Assembly: GCA_900541865.1 (NCBI GenBank)
Contig: UQLO01000023.1
Coordinates: forward strand, 1 to 50,751
From: an uncultured Porphyromonadaceae bacterium
GTDB taxonomy: Bacteria > Bacteroidota > Bacteroidia > Bacteroidales > Muribaculaceae
Direction of reading: 5' to 3'
Length of the DNA: 50,751 nt
The notes under the pieces are model-generated. The model saw nothing but the letters and a program-made list of their open reading frames with translations, was not told the origin of the DNA and made no database searches. The position numbers and the translations under genes are program-made. Numbering within the stretch: position 1 is the first letter of the stretch; each line of letters starts with the position of its first letter. Positions 41,082-48,854 of the stretch are shown in pieces.

Positions 41082-41681
41082 TTAGAAGTCGGGGGTGAAG
41101 GCGTCGCCGGTCATGGAGTAGAGGTCGTCGCCGGGTATGTCGGCCTGATAGCCGCTTTCGAGGTCGCTGTTCCAGTCGTCGCCGCTGTTTGCGGAGTCGA
41201 TGGTGTTTTCGGAGGTGAAGGGCGTTCCGACTTCAACATCAAGGTCGTCGAGGCTGACCATGAGGTCTTCGGCGGTGATGGGCTCGAAGGCAAGTTCGGG
41301 CTCCACAACGTCGACTTCGATTTCGCCGGGCATTGCGGGCACTACGGCAATGTCGAGCTCGTCGATGTCGAGCATAATTTCGTTGGGATCGAAAGGCTGG
41401 GGGTCGACGGCGGCAACAAAGTCGCCGGCAGCGGCCTCGTCTGCCGTGGGCGCGCTCTGGGAGCCGCCGTAGTTTGCGGTGTCCTGCGCGATGGGTTCGT
41501 CGTCGATAACCTCATCGACCATTTCGCCATCCAGCGGAATCTCTTCGGCGCCCAGCGTGGCGGCGGCGGCAGTGAATGCTCCGGCGCCGACTGCGGCACC
41601 ACCCATGGCAGCCATAGCACCGGTCAGACCCGGGCTTTTCTTCTTTGCGGCTGCGCGTTGCTGATTGTTATTCTTTTCCAT
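41082..41681 (-). CDS. Small-residue-rich membrane segment plus acidic domain, paralogue A
   Basis: 199 residues, no recognised family. A basic N-terminus ending in KKK is followed by a Gly/Ala-rich hydrophobic stretch (about 18-44) that may span the membrane. Then comes an acidic, low-complexity region of about 150 residues rich in Asp, Glu and Pro (DIDELDIAVVP, SLDDLDVEVG). The plan matches the protein at 43562-44359 (KKK, small-residue helix, then an E-x-x-L-x-GE-like acidic start), so the two look like diverged paralogues. The acidic part could bind calcium or a basic partner. Function unknown. Confidence 0.7.
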   Translation of the reverse strand: MEKNNNQQRAAAKKKSPGLTGAMAAMGGAAVGAGAFTAAAATLGAEEIPLDGEMVDEVIDDEPIAQDTANYGGSQSAPTADEAAAGDFVAAVDPQPFDPNEIMLDIDELDIAVVPAMPGEIEVDVVEPELAFEPITAEDLMVSLDDLDVEVGTPFTSENTIDSANSGDDWNSDLESGYQADIPGDDLYSMTGDAFTPDF

Positions 41682-41721
41682 AACGGTTGATGTTTTTAAG
41701 TTCGTGGGTGATGTTTACGCT

Positions 41722-41753
41722 GCAAAGTTAGCTTCACCTTTGATATTGCGCAA
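41722..41753 (-). promoter_or_regulatory. Promoter of paralogue A and the Sel1 gene
   Basis: On the minus strand TTG (41753-41751), 20 bp, then TAACTTTGC (41730-41722). The same -7 box and spacing precede paralogue B at 44405-44436. Confidence 0.75.
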
Positions 41754-41808
41754 GCATTTGGGGCCATGTTGTTCCAAATGCAGGGGTTTGTGGACGAACA
41801 GTGCGCTC

Positions 41809-42801
41809 TCAGCTGAAAAACCGCCGAAAAAAGCCTCCGGGACCACGGTCGTCGTCGGCTTCGTCGTCGTCCTCACCGTAGGCCTCATCCTCCTGATATT
41901 CGTCGGAGGCGCTCCATGTGGTGTCGTCGCCGCCGTAGAAAGCGGGCGCCACCTCCTCCGACATAGGGGGCAGCGGGCTCAGAATGCGCGTGGGAGTTCC
42001 GGCCGGCAGTTCTTCATCGTCGTCAAGGTCGGTGTCCTCGCGGTCGGGATCGGTCACCGAGGCCACGCGGATGAGGGTGGCCGTGTTGTTGTCGCTGCTG
42101 GAGGCGCACATTTGCGCCAGAACATCCATTTTCTCGCGGTCGGGGCGCGATGACTCCAGGAGCTCGCACAGGCCCTCTTCGTCGATGCAGTGGAGCACGC
42201 CGTCGGTGCAGAGAAAGAAGCAGTCGTCGGCCTGAATGTCGGCGATGTCGTAGGCGGTGGCGGCATCGCGCGCACTGAGGTCGCGCCCTCCCATGCAGCG
42301 GGTAATGACGTTGCCCTTGGGATGGTCGGGAGCATCGGCCGGCGAGAGGTTGCCCGACCGCACAAGGGCGTTGACCAGCGAGTGGTCGTAAGTGCGGTGG
42401 AGGATTCCCACTCCGGGCCGGATATGGTAGATGCGGCTGTCGCCGATATGCGCGGTGAAGGCCCCTCCGGCATGGAAGTGCACAAAGGTCAGCGTGGTGG
42501 CCATTGCCGAGCTGCCGGCGCGGGACTCAAGAGCCGAGTAAGCACGGGCGAGCACGTCGGCGAAGTCGTGCGCGGTGAATACTGTCTCCGGCGCCCCGAA
42601 AGCAGTCATGGCCGCCCCTATCGAGGCAGCCACGGTATTGCTTGCTATCTCGCCGCAGGCCAGCCCGCCGACGCCGTCGCACACCACGAAGGTGCGGCTC
42701 TCGGCTGCCGGAAAGTCAACGTCCGGAAAGCGGGCGTCCTCCTGGTTGCTGCGCCTTCCGAGCTGATGGAAGGAGTGCGCGGGATAGAGTTGAATCAACA
42801 T
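41809..42801 (-). CDS. PP2C-family Ser/Thr protein phosphatase
   Basis: 330 residues. PPM/PP2C motifs in order: GRRSNQED, VVCDGVGG (about 38-45), GDSRIYHI (about 120-127), FLCTDGVLH, and SSSDNNTATLI with the final metal-binding DN. All metal-ligand Asp residues are present, so it should be active. The C-terminal 75 residues are acidic and low complexity (DTDLDDDEELP, EDDDEADDD) and end in GGFFRRFFS. No membrane segment: cytoplasmic. It removes phosphate from Ser/Thr; its neighbours include two FHA proteins that read phospho-Thr, but no kinase. 15 bp separate it from the FHA gene. Confidence 0.9.
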   Translation of the reverse strand: MLIQLYPAHSFHQLGRRSNQEDARFPDVDFPAAESRTFVVCDGVGGLACGEIASNTVAASIGAAMTAFGAPETVFTAHDFADVLARAYSALESRAGSSAMATTLTFVHFHAGGAFTAHIGDSRIYHIRPGVGILHRTYDHSLVNALVRSGNLSPADAPDHPKGNVITRCMGGRDLSARDAATAYDIADIQADDCFFLCTDGVLHCIDEEGLCELLESSRPDREKMDVLAQMCASSSDNNTATLIRVASVTDPDREDTDLDDDEELPAGTPTRILSPLPPMSEEVAPAFYGGDDTTWSASDEYQEDEAYGEDDDEADDDRGPGGFFRRFFS

Positions 42802-42816
42802 CGGGGGGCAGTACTG

Positions 42817-43533
42817 TCACTTTACGGGGTCAAGACGGAACTGGGTGCGCCCCAGGGTGATGACGTCGCCGAAGTTGAGGTATGTCTCGGCGCCGACGGC
42901 GATATTGCGGCCGTTGAGCAGCACGGGATTGGTGCTGCTGAGCACGCGCAGACGGTAGACGAAGCCCTGCATATTGTCGTAGGCCATGTCGATGCTCACC
43001 GAGCGGCGGCTCATATAGGTGTCGCCCTTGATGGCGATGTCGCTGTTGACAAAATCGTCGTAGCGCCCTATGGTGGTCACGCCGGGACGCAGCGGATAGG
43101 AGTCGTTGAACATCTTTCCGATGCGCTCAATTTTAGCGGCACCGCGGCGCTGACCCATAGCGTTGGCGCCCATGCCGGGCTGTCCGCTCACCACGAAGGT
43201 GTGCTGAGCCTCCTGCGAAGGTTGGGGCGGCATTTGGGGCGGCATTTGAGGCGGCATCTGGGGCGCCTGTGCGTAGGGATTGGCCGGGGCGGCGGCCTGC
43301 GGGCGAGGCGGCATCTGAGGCGGCATCTGCGGCGCGCGGGGCTGCGCAGGCTGAGCAGGGGCGGCCGCCGCCGTCGGCGGCAGGCTGATGCTGTCGGCTC
43401 CGGGCAGCTTGAGGTTTGCCTTGTACTGACAGTGCGGGCACACTATCTTGTAGATTCCGCTTTGGCGGGGCGGCTTGACGCGCACCTGCTTGGAGCAGTT
43501 CGGGCAGGGGTATGTCAGAATGGGAGTTGCCAT
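42817..43533 (-). CDS. Zinc-ribbon / FHA domain protein
   Basis: 238 residues. An N-terminal CPNC...CPHC ribbon (Cys10, 13, 32, 35) is followed by a Pro/Gln/Met-rich linker with repeated PQMPP units (about 60-115) and an FHA-like domain (about 140-237): TTIGRYDD, then MSRRSVSI, then LLNGRNI and FGDVITLGRTQFRL. The canonical SxxH becomes SRRS, so the His that supports phosphothreonine binding is missing and binding may be altered. Cytoplasmic, no signal peptide. It sits between the phosphatase and the acidic paralogue B. Confidence 0.85.
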   Translation of the reverse strand: MATPILTYPCPNCSKQVRVKPPRQSGIYKIVCPHCQYKANLKLPGADSISLPPTAAAAPAQPAQPRAPQMPPQMPPRPQAAAPANPYAQAPQMPPQMPPQMPPQPSQEAQHTFVVSGQPGMGANAMGQRRGAAKIERIGKMFNDSYPLRPGVTTIGRYDDFVNSDIAIKGDTYMSRRSVSIDMAYDNMQGFVYRLRVLSSTNPVLLNGRNIAVGAETYLNFGDVITLGRTQFRLDPVK

Positions 43534-43561
43534 TTGGTAAGGTTCGGAGGGGTTGGGAGTG

Positions 43562-44359
43562 TCAGCTGATCATGTCGTCCTGCATCTGGCTGTCCAGAGT
43601 GGGGTCGTAGTCGTCGGTGGCGGCGATATAGGTGTCGCCGGGGGTGAGGCGGTCGATGATGTCGTCGGTGGTATAGCCGGCGCAGTCCTGGGTGATGGTG
43701 TTGCCGTCGGAATCGACAATTACGTCCATGATGCCGTCGTTGTTGACGTCGACCATGGCGTACATATCGCCGTCGCCGGTTTCGAAGGTGGCAACGGTCA
43801 TCTCGTCGCCTTCGATGGTGGTCACGGTTCCGATGTCGCTGAAGTCGAAATAGTCGTCGGCGTCGATGTCGCTGGGGTCTATCATATCCTCTGCGATGAT
43901 GGCATCGGCGATTTCGTCGGGGTTGACGGGATCGAGAGGGGCGACGGGTTCGTCGGGAGTAACCACGATGTCGTCGGCCGGCTGAGGCGGCGTCTGCGGC
44001 TGCACCTGAGGCTGCTGAGGCTGAGGCTGCTGCGGCTGCTGCGGCTGCTGCGGAGTCTGGTAGCCGCCGGTGTGGCCACCGCCGGTGTTGTTGTCGACGG
44101 GGTCCTCGGTGATGATATCTTCGTCCACAATGGGCTCGCCTTCTAGTTCTATTTCAGACTCCTGAGCCGCTGCGGCAAACTGCGAAGCCGCAAAGCCGGC
44201 AACGCCGCCGGCAACGGCCGATGCAGCAACCGTGGCCGCGTTGCTGCTGTTTTTCTTCTTCGGCTGGGGGTTGAAGCCGGGAGCGGGAGGAGGAACGGGA
44301 GCACCGGCGGGGCGACCGGCGGGCTGGTTGAAATTCGGGGAGAAGGGCTTGGTTTCCAT
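43562..44359 (-). CDS. Small-residue-rich membrane segment plus acidic, Ca-loop domain, paralogue B
   Basis: 265 residues. A Pro-rich N-terminus and KKK (about 34-36) precede an Ala/Gly/Val-rich hydrophobic segment (about 41-66). An acidic stretch, a (PQQ)n low-complexity linker (about 102-122) and a C-terminal acidic domain follow. The domain holds DVNNDGIMDVIVDSDGN, a D-x-N-x-D-G-x-x-D loop like those of dockerin, EF-hand or FG-GAP calcium sites. It resembles the protein at 41082-41681 in plan and in promoter. Function unknown; it may sense calcium or act as a membrane adaptor for the FHA/PP2C proteins downstream. Confidence 0.7.
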   Translation of the reverse strand: METKPFSPNFNQPAGRPAGAPVPPPAPGFNPQPKKKNSSNAATVAASAVAGGVAGFAASQFAAAAQESEIELEGEPIVDEDIITEDPVDNNTGGGHTGGYQTPQQPQQPQQPQPQQPQVQPQTPPQPADDIVVTPDEPVAPLDPVNPDEIADAIIAEDMIDPSDIDADDYFDFSDIGTVTTIEGDEMTVATFETGDGDMYAMVDVNNDGIMDVIVDSDGNTITQDCAGYTTDDIIDRLTPGDTYIAATDDYDPTLDSQMQDDMIS

Positions 44360-44404
44360 ATGCGGTGTGTTTTTTTAATTTTCAGGGAGTGTCGTGTTGA
44401 TGTT

Positions 44405-44436
44405 GCAAAGTTACGCCGTCGCCTCCGAGGCTGCAA
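44405..44436 (-). promoter_or_regulatory. Promoter of paralogue B, FHA and PP2C genes
   Basis: On the minus strand TTG (44436-44434), 20 bp, then TAACTTTGC (44413-44405), lying between the caspase stop and paralogue B. Confidence 0.75.
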
Positions 44437-44483
44437 GCTTTTGCGCGCTTTCTGTGCGAACTGCGCGGTTTTGCGTTCGAACT

Positions 44484-45206
44484 TTACTGCTCCCAGTTTG
44501 CGACCACCACGTCGTACATCGAGCGCGGCGCTATCAGCTGCGGATGCTGCTCGTTGCTGCTGCGGCGAACAACGTCCTTGTAGAGATAGTTGAAGAGCTC
44601 CTTGACGGTCACCTGCCGGTTGTGGTCCTTGTCGGCCGAGCCGCGAAGGCCCTTCACCAGCGCCTGGGTGAAGTAGCCGGCGCCGATGGCGGTGTTCTCG
44701 CGCGAAACTTCTTCGGGGCGCGAGCTCACGAAGAAGGCCATACCGGCCTGGTTCTGAGGATGGCCGCCGCCGGAAGTGGCTGCGTCGGCCACGGAGCCGG
44801 CGTGGCATACGTCGATATAGCACACCTTGCTGCGGGCCTGACTGCGCTCGAGGATGGAAACCAAGTCGGTGTAGTAGAGGGGGCCGCTGTAGGTATACAT
44901 GGCACCGGGCATACCGTGGCCGCTGAAGAAGAACACGATATCGTCGGAGGCGCCGGCGCGGTTGGCGATGGCGCGAAGTTTCTCTTTGATGTTTTCGGCC
45001 GTGGCGTAGCGGCTGGTAAGGGTGGTGATGTCGCGCGTCTGGCTCTGCATCACTTCCTTGAAGCGCTTGGCGTCTTTAGTGGTCTGAGAGAGGTTGTTCT
45101 GGGGGTCGTCGTAGTTCGACACTCCGGCGATGAGTACAAAAGTGCGGGCATCGGCGGCCATTGTCATGGCCAGCAGTGCCACCAGTGCAATCAGTATTCT
45201 TTTCAT
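44484..45206 (-). CDS. Caspase-like (C14) peptidase with signal peptide and EF-hand loop
   Basis: 240 residues. A signal peptide (about 1-20, ending AADA) implies export to the periplasm. The peptidase domain has ALIAGVSNY-like FVLIAGVSNYDD, FFFSGHG with catalytic His97, and YIDVCHAG with catalytic Cys134. After it, DKDHNRQVTVKE (192-203) fits the 12-residue EF-hand loop exactly, as in calcium-activated metacaspases. No other domain is present. Such enzymes cleave after Arg/Lys in metacaspases, but the specificity here is not predicted. It lies 8 bp downstream of an FHA/TM protein in a three-gene unit with a LytTR regulator. Confidence 0.88.
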   Translation of the reverse strand: MKRILIALVALLAMTMAADARTFVLIAGVSNYDDPQNNLSQTTKDAKRFKEVMQSQTRDITTLTSRYATAENIKEKLRAIANRAGASDDIVFFFSGHGMPGAMYTYSGPLYYTDLVSILERSQARSKVCYIDVCHAGSVADAATSGGGHPQNQAGMAFFVSSRPEEVSRENTAIGAGYFTQALVKGLRGSADKDHNRQVTVKELFNYLYKDVVRRSSNEQHPQLIAPRSMYDVVVANWEQ

Positions 45207-45214
45207 CGGTTGAG

Positions 45215-45865
45215 TTAATATTTGCGGTACGATTTACAGAAGGGGCACGCGCCATACTCTATCTCGCGCTCGCCCAGCGGGCGCTGGCAGGCCGGGTTGG
45301 GGCACACAAGGCCCTTGCGCTTGCGCAGCAACTCCTCGCGGCCCTTCAGCGACAGGTCCATGGCCACGCCGACGATGGCGGGCGCCACGGCCATAAAGCC
45401 CATGCGGACGAACATCATCGTCTGCGAGTCCATCGTCACGACCATATCGACCAGGAAGGTCAGACCAAGGGCGATGATCGACGACGTTTTCTGCAGCCAG
45501 CCGAAGGTGCGGGCGCGGCTTTTGAATTTCTCCTCGCAGCTCTTGATGTAGAAGAGGTCGGCCTGCAGAGCCTGCCAGGCCGGGTCGAGGTCTTTGGTGA
45601 CGTAGGAGGCGGTGAAGCGATAGCCGTTGACCGTCGGCGGTCCGAGCTGGATGGTGGTGGCCGGGGTGATGCGCATGCGCGACACCTGCCGGAGCGAGCC
45701 GTCGGGCTGAACTACGTAAGTGCCGTTGGTGGAGCCGATGTCCTCGAGCATCCACTCGCCGTTGTCGTGAACGGTGATTTTGGCGTGGTGGCCGCTGACG
45801 GCATTGTGTTTGGGCGGAATCTGTATGCTCTCCGGATGGCGGAGTCCGATAATATATTCCTGCAT
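45215..45865 (-). CDS. FHA domain / membrane / zinc-ribbon protein
   Basis: 216 residues. The N-terminal FHA domain (about 5-75) keeps the canonical pieces VSGHHAKI and GSTNGTYV, so it should bind phosphothreonine peptides. A linker helix leads to two hydrophobic segments (about 125-170). A basic stretch KGREELLRKRKG is followed by a C-terminal ribbon CPNPAC...ACPFC (about 188-210). The topology places both the FHA and the ribbon in the cytoplasm if there are two crossings. It could tether phospho-proteins to the membrane next to the exported caspase. Confidence 0.87.
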   Translation of the reverse strand: MQEYIIGLRHPESIQIPPKHNAVSGHHAKITVHDNGEWMLEDIGSTNGTYVVQPDGSLRQVSRMRITPATTIQLGPPTVNGYRFTASYVTKDLDPAWQALQADLFYIKSCEEKFKSRARTFGWLQKTSSIIALGLTFLVDMVVTMDSQTMMFVRMGFMAVAPAIVGVAMDLSLKGREELLRKRKGLVCPNPACQRPLGEREIEYGACPFCKSYRKY

Positions 45866-45878
45866 AGTTGTTTTTTGC

Positions 45879-46259
45879 TTACTTTTCGGGCTTGGGGGCA
45901 GGCTGTTTGCCCTGCAGAAGCTCCTTGTACTGTTTGAGAAGAGGTTTGGGGGCGGTCAGAGTGTGCACGTGGCCGGCGTTGTCGCTCAGCACGAGCTTTT
46001 GGTTTATGATGCTGATTTGGGCAAGAAAGCGCTGGTTGATAATCAGGCTGCGGCCAAGGCGAACCATCGGCGAACGCTGTCCCGGCGCGAAAGCACGGCT
46101 TATAAGCAGCTCGACTTTGCTCAGACCGATGCCCAGCAGCGGGCCGTGCGCAGCGATATACTCTATCTGAGTATAGTTGCCGTTGGCCTGAAGGTATGCG
46201 ACCTGATCAAGGTCGATCATTAGTAGCTCGTCGCGCGAGTTTAGACACAGCTTGTTCAT
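45879..46259 (-). CDS. Stand-alone LytTR DNA-binding regulator
   Basis: 126 residues that form little more than a LytTR domain: VAYLQANGNYTQIEY, SPMVRLGRSLIINQRFL and a final beta strand with LTAPKPLLKQY match the AlgR/LytR DNA-binding fold. There is no receiver domain or membrane segment, so input must come through another protein or through binding itself. As first gene of the cluster it is the likely local regulator; 13 bp separate it from the FHA/TM gene. A Pro/Lys-rich tail ends it. Confidence 0.85.
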   Translation of the reverse strand: MNKLCLNSRDELLMIDLDQVAYLQANGNYTQIEYIAAHGPLLGIGLSKVELLISRAFAPGQRSPMVRLGRSLIINQRFLAQISIINQKLVLSDNAGHVHTLTAPKPLLKQYKELLQGKQPAPKPEK

Positions 46260-46319
46260 TGCAAGAAAGGTTTTTGCGCCATTGATGACTTATCGGCATC
46301 AACGCCAAAGGTTTGACTT

Positions 46320-46328
46320 GCAAAAATA
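46320..46328 (-). promoter_or_regulatory. -7 box of the LytTR-FHA-caspase unit
   Basis: TATTTTTGC on the minus strand, about 61 bp before the LytTR start. No good TTG lies 20 bp upstream, which would fit an activator-dependent promoter but may be chance. Confidence 0.5.
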
Positions 46329-46395
46329 CAAATAAAAACCCGAATCCTAAAATAAAAGTGAACAGCGAACGGAGAATAGACTACCAATAGCGAAG

Positions 46396-46427
46396 AAAAG
46401 CGCCGACGGAGCCCTCTCCGCCGGCGC
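46396..46427 (-). terminator. Terminator of the DnaJ-motif lipoprotein gene
   Basis: On the minus strand an 11-bp stem with one mismatch (46427-46417 and 46410-46400) is followed by TTTTCTT. It separates the lipoprotein gene from the LytTR cluster. The rest of 46260-46557 shows only this and the promoter box. Confidence 0.78.
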
Positions 46428-46557
46428 ATCTATCATGGCCTGTGTGTATTTTTTTCAGAATCGGTATTCGCGGGCAAAACCAGACTTTTCCGGTTTATAG
46501 AACCGCTCACTCCAATTTTCCATTCAAAGTCCTTATTCCAATTTGAACAGCTCTCTG

Positions 46558-47619
46558 TTAAACAATTATATATCCCCGACCGCCGCATGTTCGGCATTTG
46601 CCAGTTCCCCGGCATGTATTGCATTTTTTCTGAGTCGCAGGATTTTTTCCGGTGCCTGAGCAACTCCAGCAATCGCCGGACTCGTGGCACGACTTGCACG
46701 GATAACGATGATTGGAACTTCCGCCGGAGCCTGATGAGCCACCGGTTCCACTGCCCGAACCAGAACCTGTACCAGAACCTGTGCCTCCGCCCGAACCCGA
46801 GCCACCTCCGGAACCACCTTCACCTCCGGAACCCGGGACCTCTTTCTCAGTCCACCATGGCGTTTTTTTACGAGTATAGTGCCAGTAACCCCCGCACGTG
46901 CCGTCGTTGTATGTGCGACATAGAGTCATTCTATTATCCGAAATGTATGTTATTTGCTCTGTTGCATTCCTGTCCGAGCAGACAAGCACACCATCGCCCG
47001 ATACCGAATAGGTTTGTTCATATGTACTCTTAACTTCAGGGGAATCAGCTTTTGGGAACTCTGTTGTAAGTCGTAGCCCTGTGGAGTAATAGTATCGTGC
47101 AGAGGATGTGCCTGGCATGCCATACCACCTACCACGTATTTTGACCGGATAATCAATCATGTTTTTCGGGCCCTGAGGGTCAGCTGTGAGATCTCCATCG
47201 TTACCAATCCAGGGAATAGCCGATAGATTCATACGTTCCACATTAAAATCCTCTGAGTCTATAGTAATTCTGAGGGTATTACGTGTGTCCACAAATTCTG
47301 CAACAATATGGCTCCCATCCATATAGTCAATTTCATACGCTTCATGTTCCTCATTGAAGCGCCACATACCATCAAAAATCTTTACTCCTGAGTATTGAAT
47401 CTTTTCGTAGGTTGTGGATCCGTCTTCCCTGATAACTAAGTATCTTGCCTCGCCGTTGCTTCTTCCGCCATAGGCACCAATACCGTCCGATGAAGTGAGG
47501 ATTTCTTTTTCCTGTTCATCAAAGTTTATTGGCTCATCCCTCTCATCGCCGCCACAAGCAACGACTATACACGCAAGCGCCCCGACTAAAAAGCTTGTAA
47601 TGCTATGATTATGTGCCAT
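46558..47619 (-). CDS. Lipoprotein with Gly/Ser linker and DnaJ-type cysteine repeats
   Basis: 353 residues. A lipobox (IVVACGG, Cys about 22) marks a lipoprotein. The body (about 30-255) is beta-rich and unrecognised. A long Gly/Ser/Thr-only linker (about 265-302) leads to a C-terminal cysteine domain: CKSCHESGDCWSCSGTG, then KKCNTCRGTGKCRTCGGRG, matching the CxxCxGxG repeats of the DnaJ zinc finger. A DnaJ-type zinc finger on an exported lipoprotein is unusual, since most are cytoplasmic. Base composition is clearly lower in GC than the surroundings. Probably co-transcribed with the TolB-like gene upstream. Confidence 0.78.
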   Translation of the reverse strand: MAHNHSITSFLVGALACIVVACGGDERDEPINFDEQEKEILTSSDGIGAYGGRSNGEARYLVIREDGSTTYEKIQYSGVKIFDGMWRFNEEHEAYEIDYMDGSHIVAEFVDTRNTLRITIDSEDFNVERMNLSAIPWIGNDGDLTADPQGPKNMIDYPVKIRGRWYGMPGTSSARYYYSTGLRLTTEFPKADSPEVKSTYEQTYSVSGDGVLVCSDRNATEQITYISDNRMTLCRTYNDGTCGGYWHYTRKKTPWWTEKEVPGSGGEGGSGGGSGSGGGTGSGTGSGSGSGTGGSSGSGGSSNHRYPCKSCHESGDCWSCSGTGKNPATQKKCNTCRGTGKCRTCGGRGYIIV

Positions 47620-47697
47620 AAAATTGTTTTAGGTAACTGATTGTGACTTAAGCTCGCTAAATTTGATCAAGCCCAAATCATCGACAACTTATAGTTC

Positions 47698-47725
47698 CCA
47701 GCGCGGAAACAAATTACCGCGCTGG
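47698..47725. other. Inverted repeat between the two lipoprotein genes
   Basis: A 9-bp perfect stem CCAGCGCGG/CCGCGCTGG with a 10-nt loop. It lacks a T-run on either strand, so it may be an mRNA stability element or weak terminator. No promoter box is seen in 47620-47768. Confidence 0.5.
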
Positions 47726-47768
47726 AGGTGGGTAATATAATGTATGGTTATTATCAGTGTTGTTGCTA

Positions 47769-48803
47769 TCAATATGGTCTGAAGTTCATCTTCCACACAT
47801 TGAATCTCTTATCTTTATTGGCTCGGCTTGAAATGAAATATATGCTTGAACCATCGGGCGACCATTGCGGATTCATGTCGTCTTCGGGGTGATAGGTGAG
47901 TTGGGTAAAGGCCGAACCGTCCAGTTTCACGGCAAAAATATCAAGATTCTTTCTTTTGTTTATGGAGGATTGGCTGTTACCGGCCACAAGTAACCATTGA
48001 CCGTCGGGCGACAGGGACGGATGGGTATAACTTCGTTCAGAATCGCTGAGAATTACTGTTTCGCGCCCGGTAACATAGTTTACGCGCCATATTTCGCTGT
48101 TTCCGGCTTCAGAATTGCGCACGCAAATGAACTCTGTGCCATCTTCATTTATGCCGGCTACATTGTAACCCACTGCGCAATTGATGAGTTGTCCATTTTC
48201 AAGATTATAGGACCAGATTGATGGCGCAGAACCCTCCGTTAGACGAGTAAAAAACACTTTCTTCCCATCGGGCGACAAAACCGGATCGGCATCGCTGTTG
48301 TTGGACGTGAGTTGCTGTATAAAGGTTCCGGCATGGGCATTGACCGAGCAAACTTTTCTATTGTTTTGGTCAACGTTATCTATGAAATACAGATTATTGT
48401 CATTACCCCAAGAAAATCCATTCACGTTTCTGAAGGTACGTTGGGTTGCGGCTGCCGAACCTACCGTCGAGCGCACCATAATATTGTCATGATCCTTGTT
48501 TCTGGTCAGATAGGCAATTTCGGACCCATCGGGCGAAACAGCCAACAGTCGGTGAGTGTACCAACGAACATTTGCCTTTTCGTTTGTTCCCAGAGCTTGC
48601 TGGGCAGGTTTCCACGCTGAACTTCCCAGAAGTGGAGAACTAATCACAGAACCCTTTGTCTCATCGGTAATCTTTATCAGATTAAGACCGGTTTCCTCTG
48701 GAGTAATTGAGGGCAACTGAACTGAAGTCCTGCAGGACGAAAGTCCGTAGCACACCAGAACGACCAGGCACATGAAGGAGTAGAATTTAAGGCCCTTTGC
48801 CAT
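47769..48803 (-). CDS. TolB-like beta-propeller lipoprotein
   Basis: 344 residues. A hydrophobic signal ends in LSSC (Cys about 24), a plausible lipobox. At least five PD40/TolB-type blades are visible through their S-P-D-G motifs (VSPDGSEIAYL, LSPDGKKVFF, LSPDGQWLLV, WSPDGSSIYF). Propellers of this type bind partner proteins in the periplasm; no enzyme residues are seen. Lower GC than the neighbours. The only good promoter upstream is at 49166-49197, beyond a strongly structured region, so this gene may depend on read-through from it. Confidence 0.78.
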   Translation of the reverse strand: MAKGLKFYSFMCLVVLVCYGLSSCRTSVQLPSITPEETGLNLIKITDETKGSVISSPLLGSSAWKPAQQALGTNEKANVRWYTHRLLAVSPDGSEIAYLTRNKDHDNIMVRSTVGSAAATQRTFRNVNGFSWGNDNNLYFIDNVDQNNRKVCSVNAHAGTFIQQLTSNNSDADPVLSPDGKKVFFTRLTEGSAPSIWSYNLENGQLINCAVGYNVAGINEDGTEFICVRNSEAGNSEIWRVNYVTGRETVILSDSERSYTHPSLSPDGQWLLVAGNSQSSINKRKNLDIFAVKLDGSAFTQLTYHPEDDMNPQWSPDGSSIYFISSRANKDKRFNVWKMNFRPY

Positions 48804-48854
48804 TTTTTGTGTTGATTGGTTTGGGAGGGCCGTTCCCCGGGCGCCTCGGGTTAG

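Noticed and set aside
39507..46259. Type VI secretion or anti-phage defence locus, because of FHA, PP2C and caspase
   Set aside because: No T6SS structural gene, nucleotide cyclase, nuclease or toxin is present, and the caspase carries a signal peptide.
47698..47725. Intrinsic terminator of the TolB-like gene
   Set aside because: The stem is good but no T-run follows on either strand; kept only as an inverted repeat.
46433..48803. Mobile genetic element, because of lower GC
   Set aside because: No integrase, transposase, terminal repeats or target duplication is visible; base composition alone is not enough.
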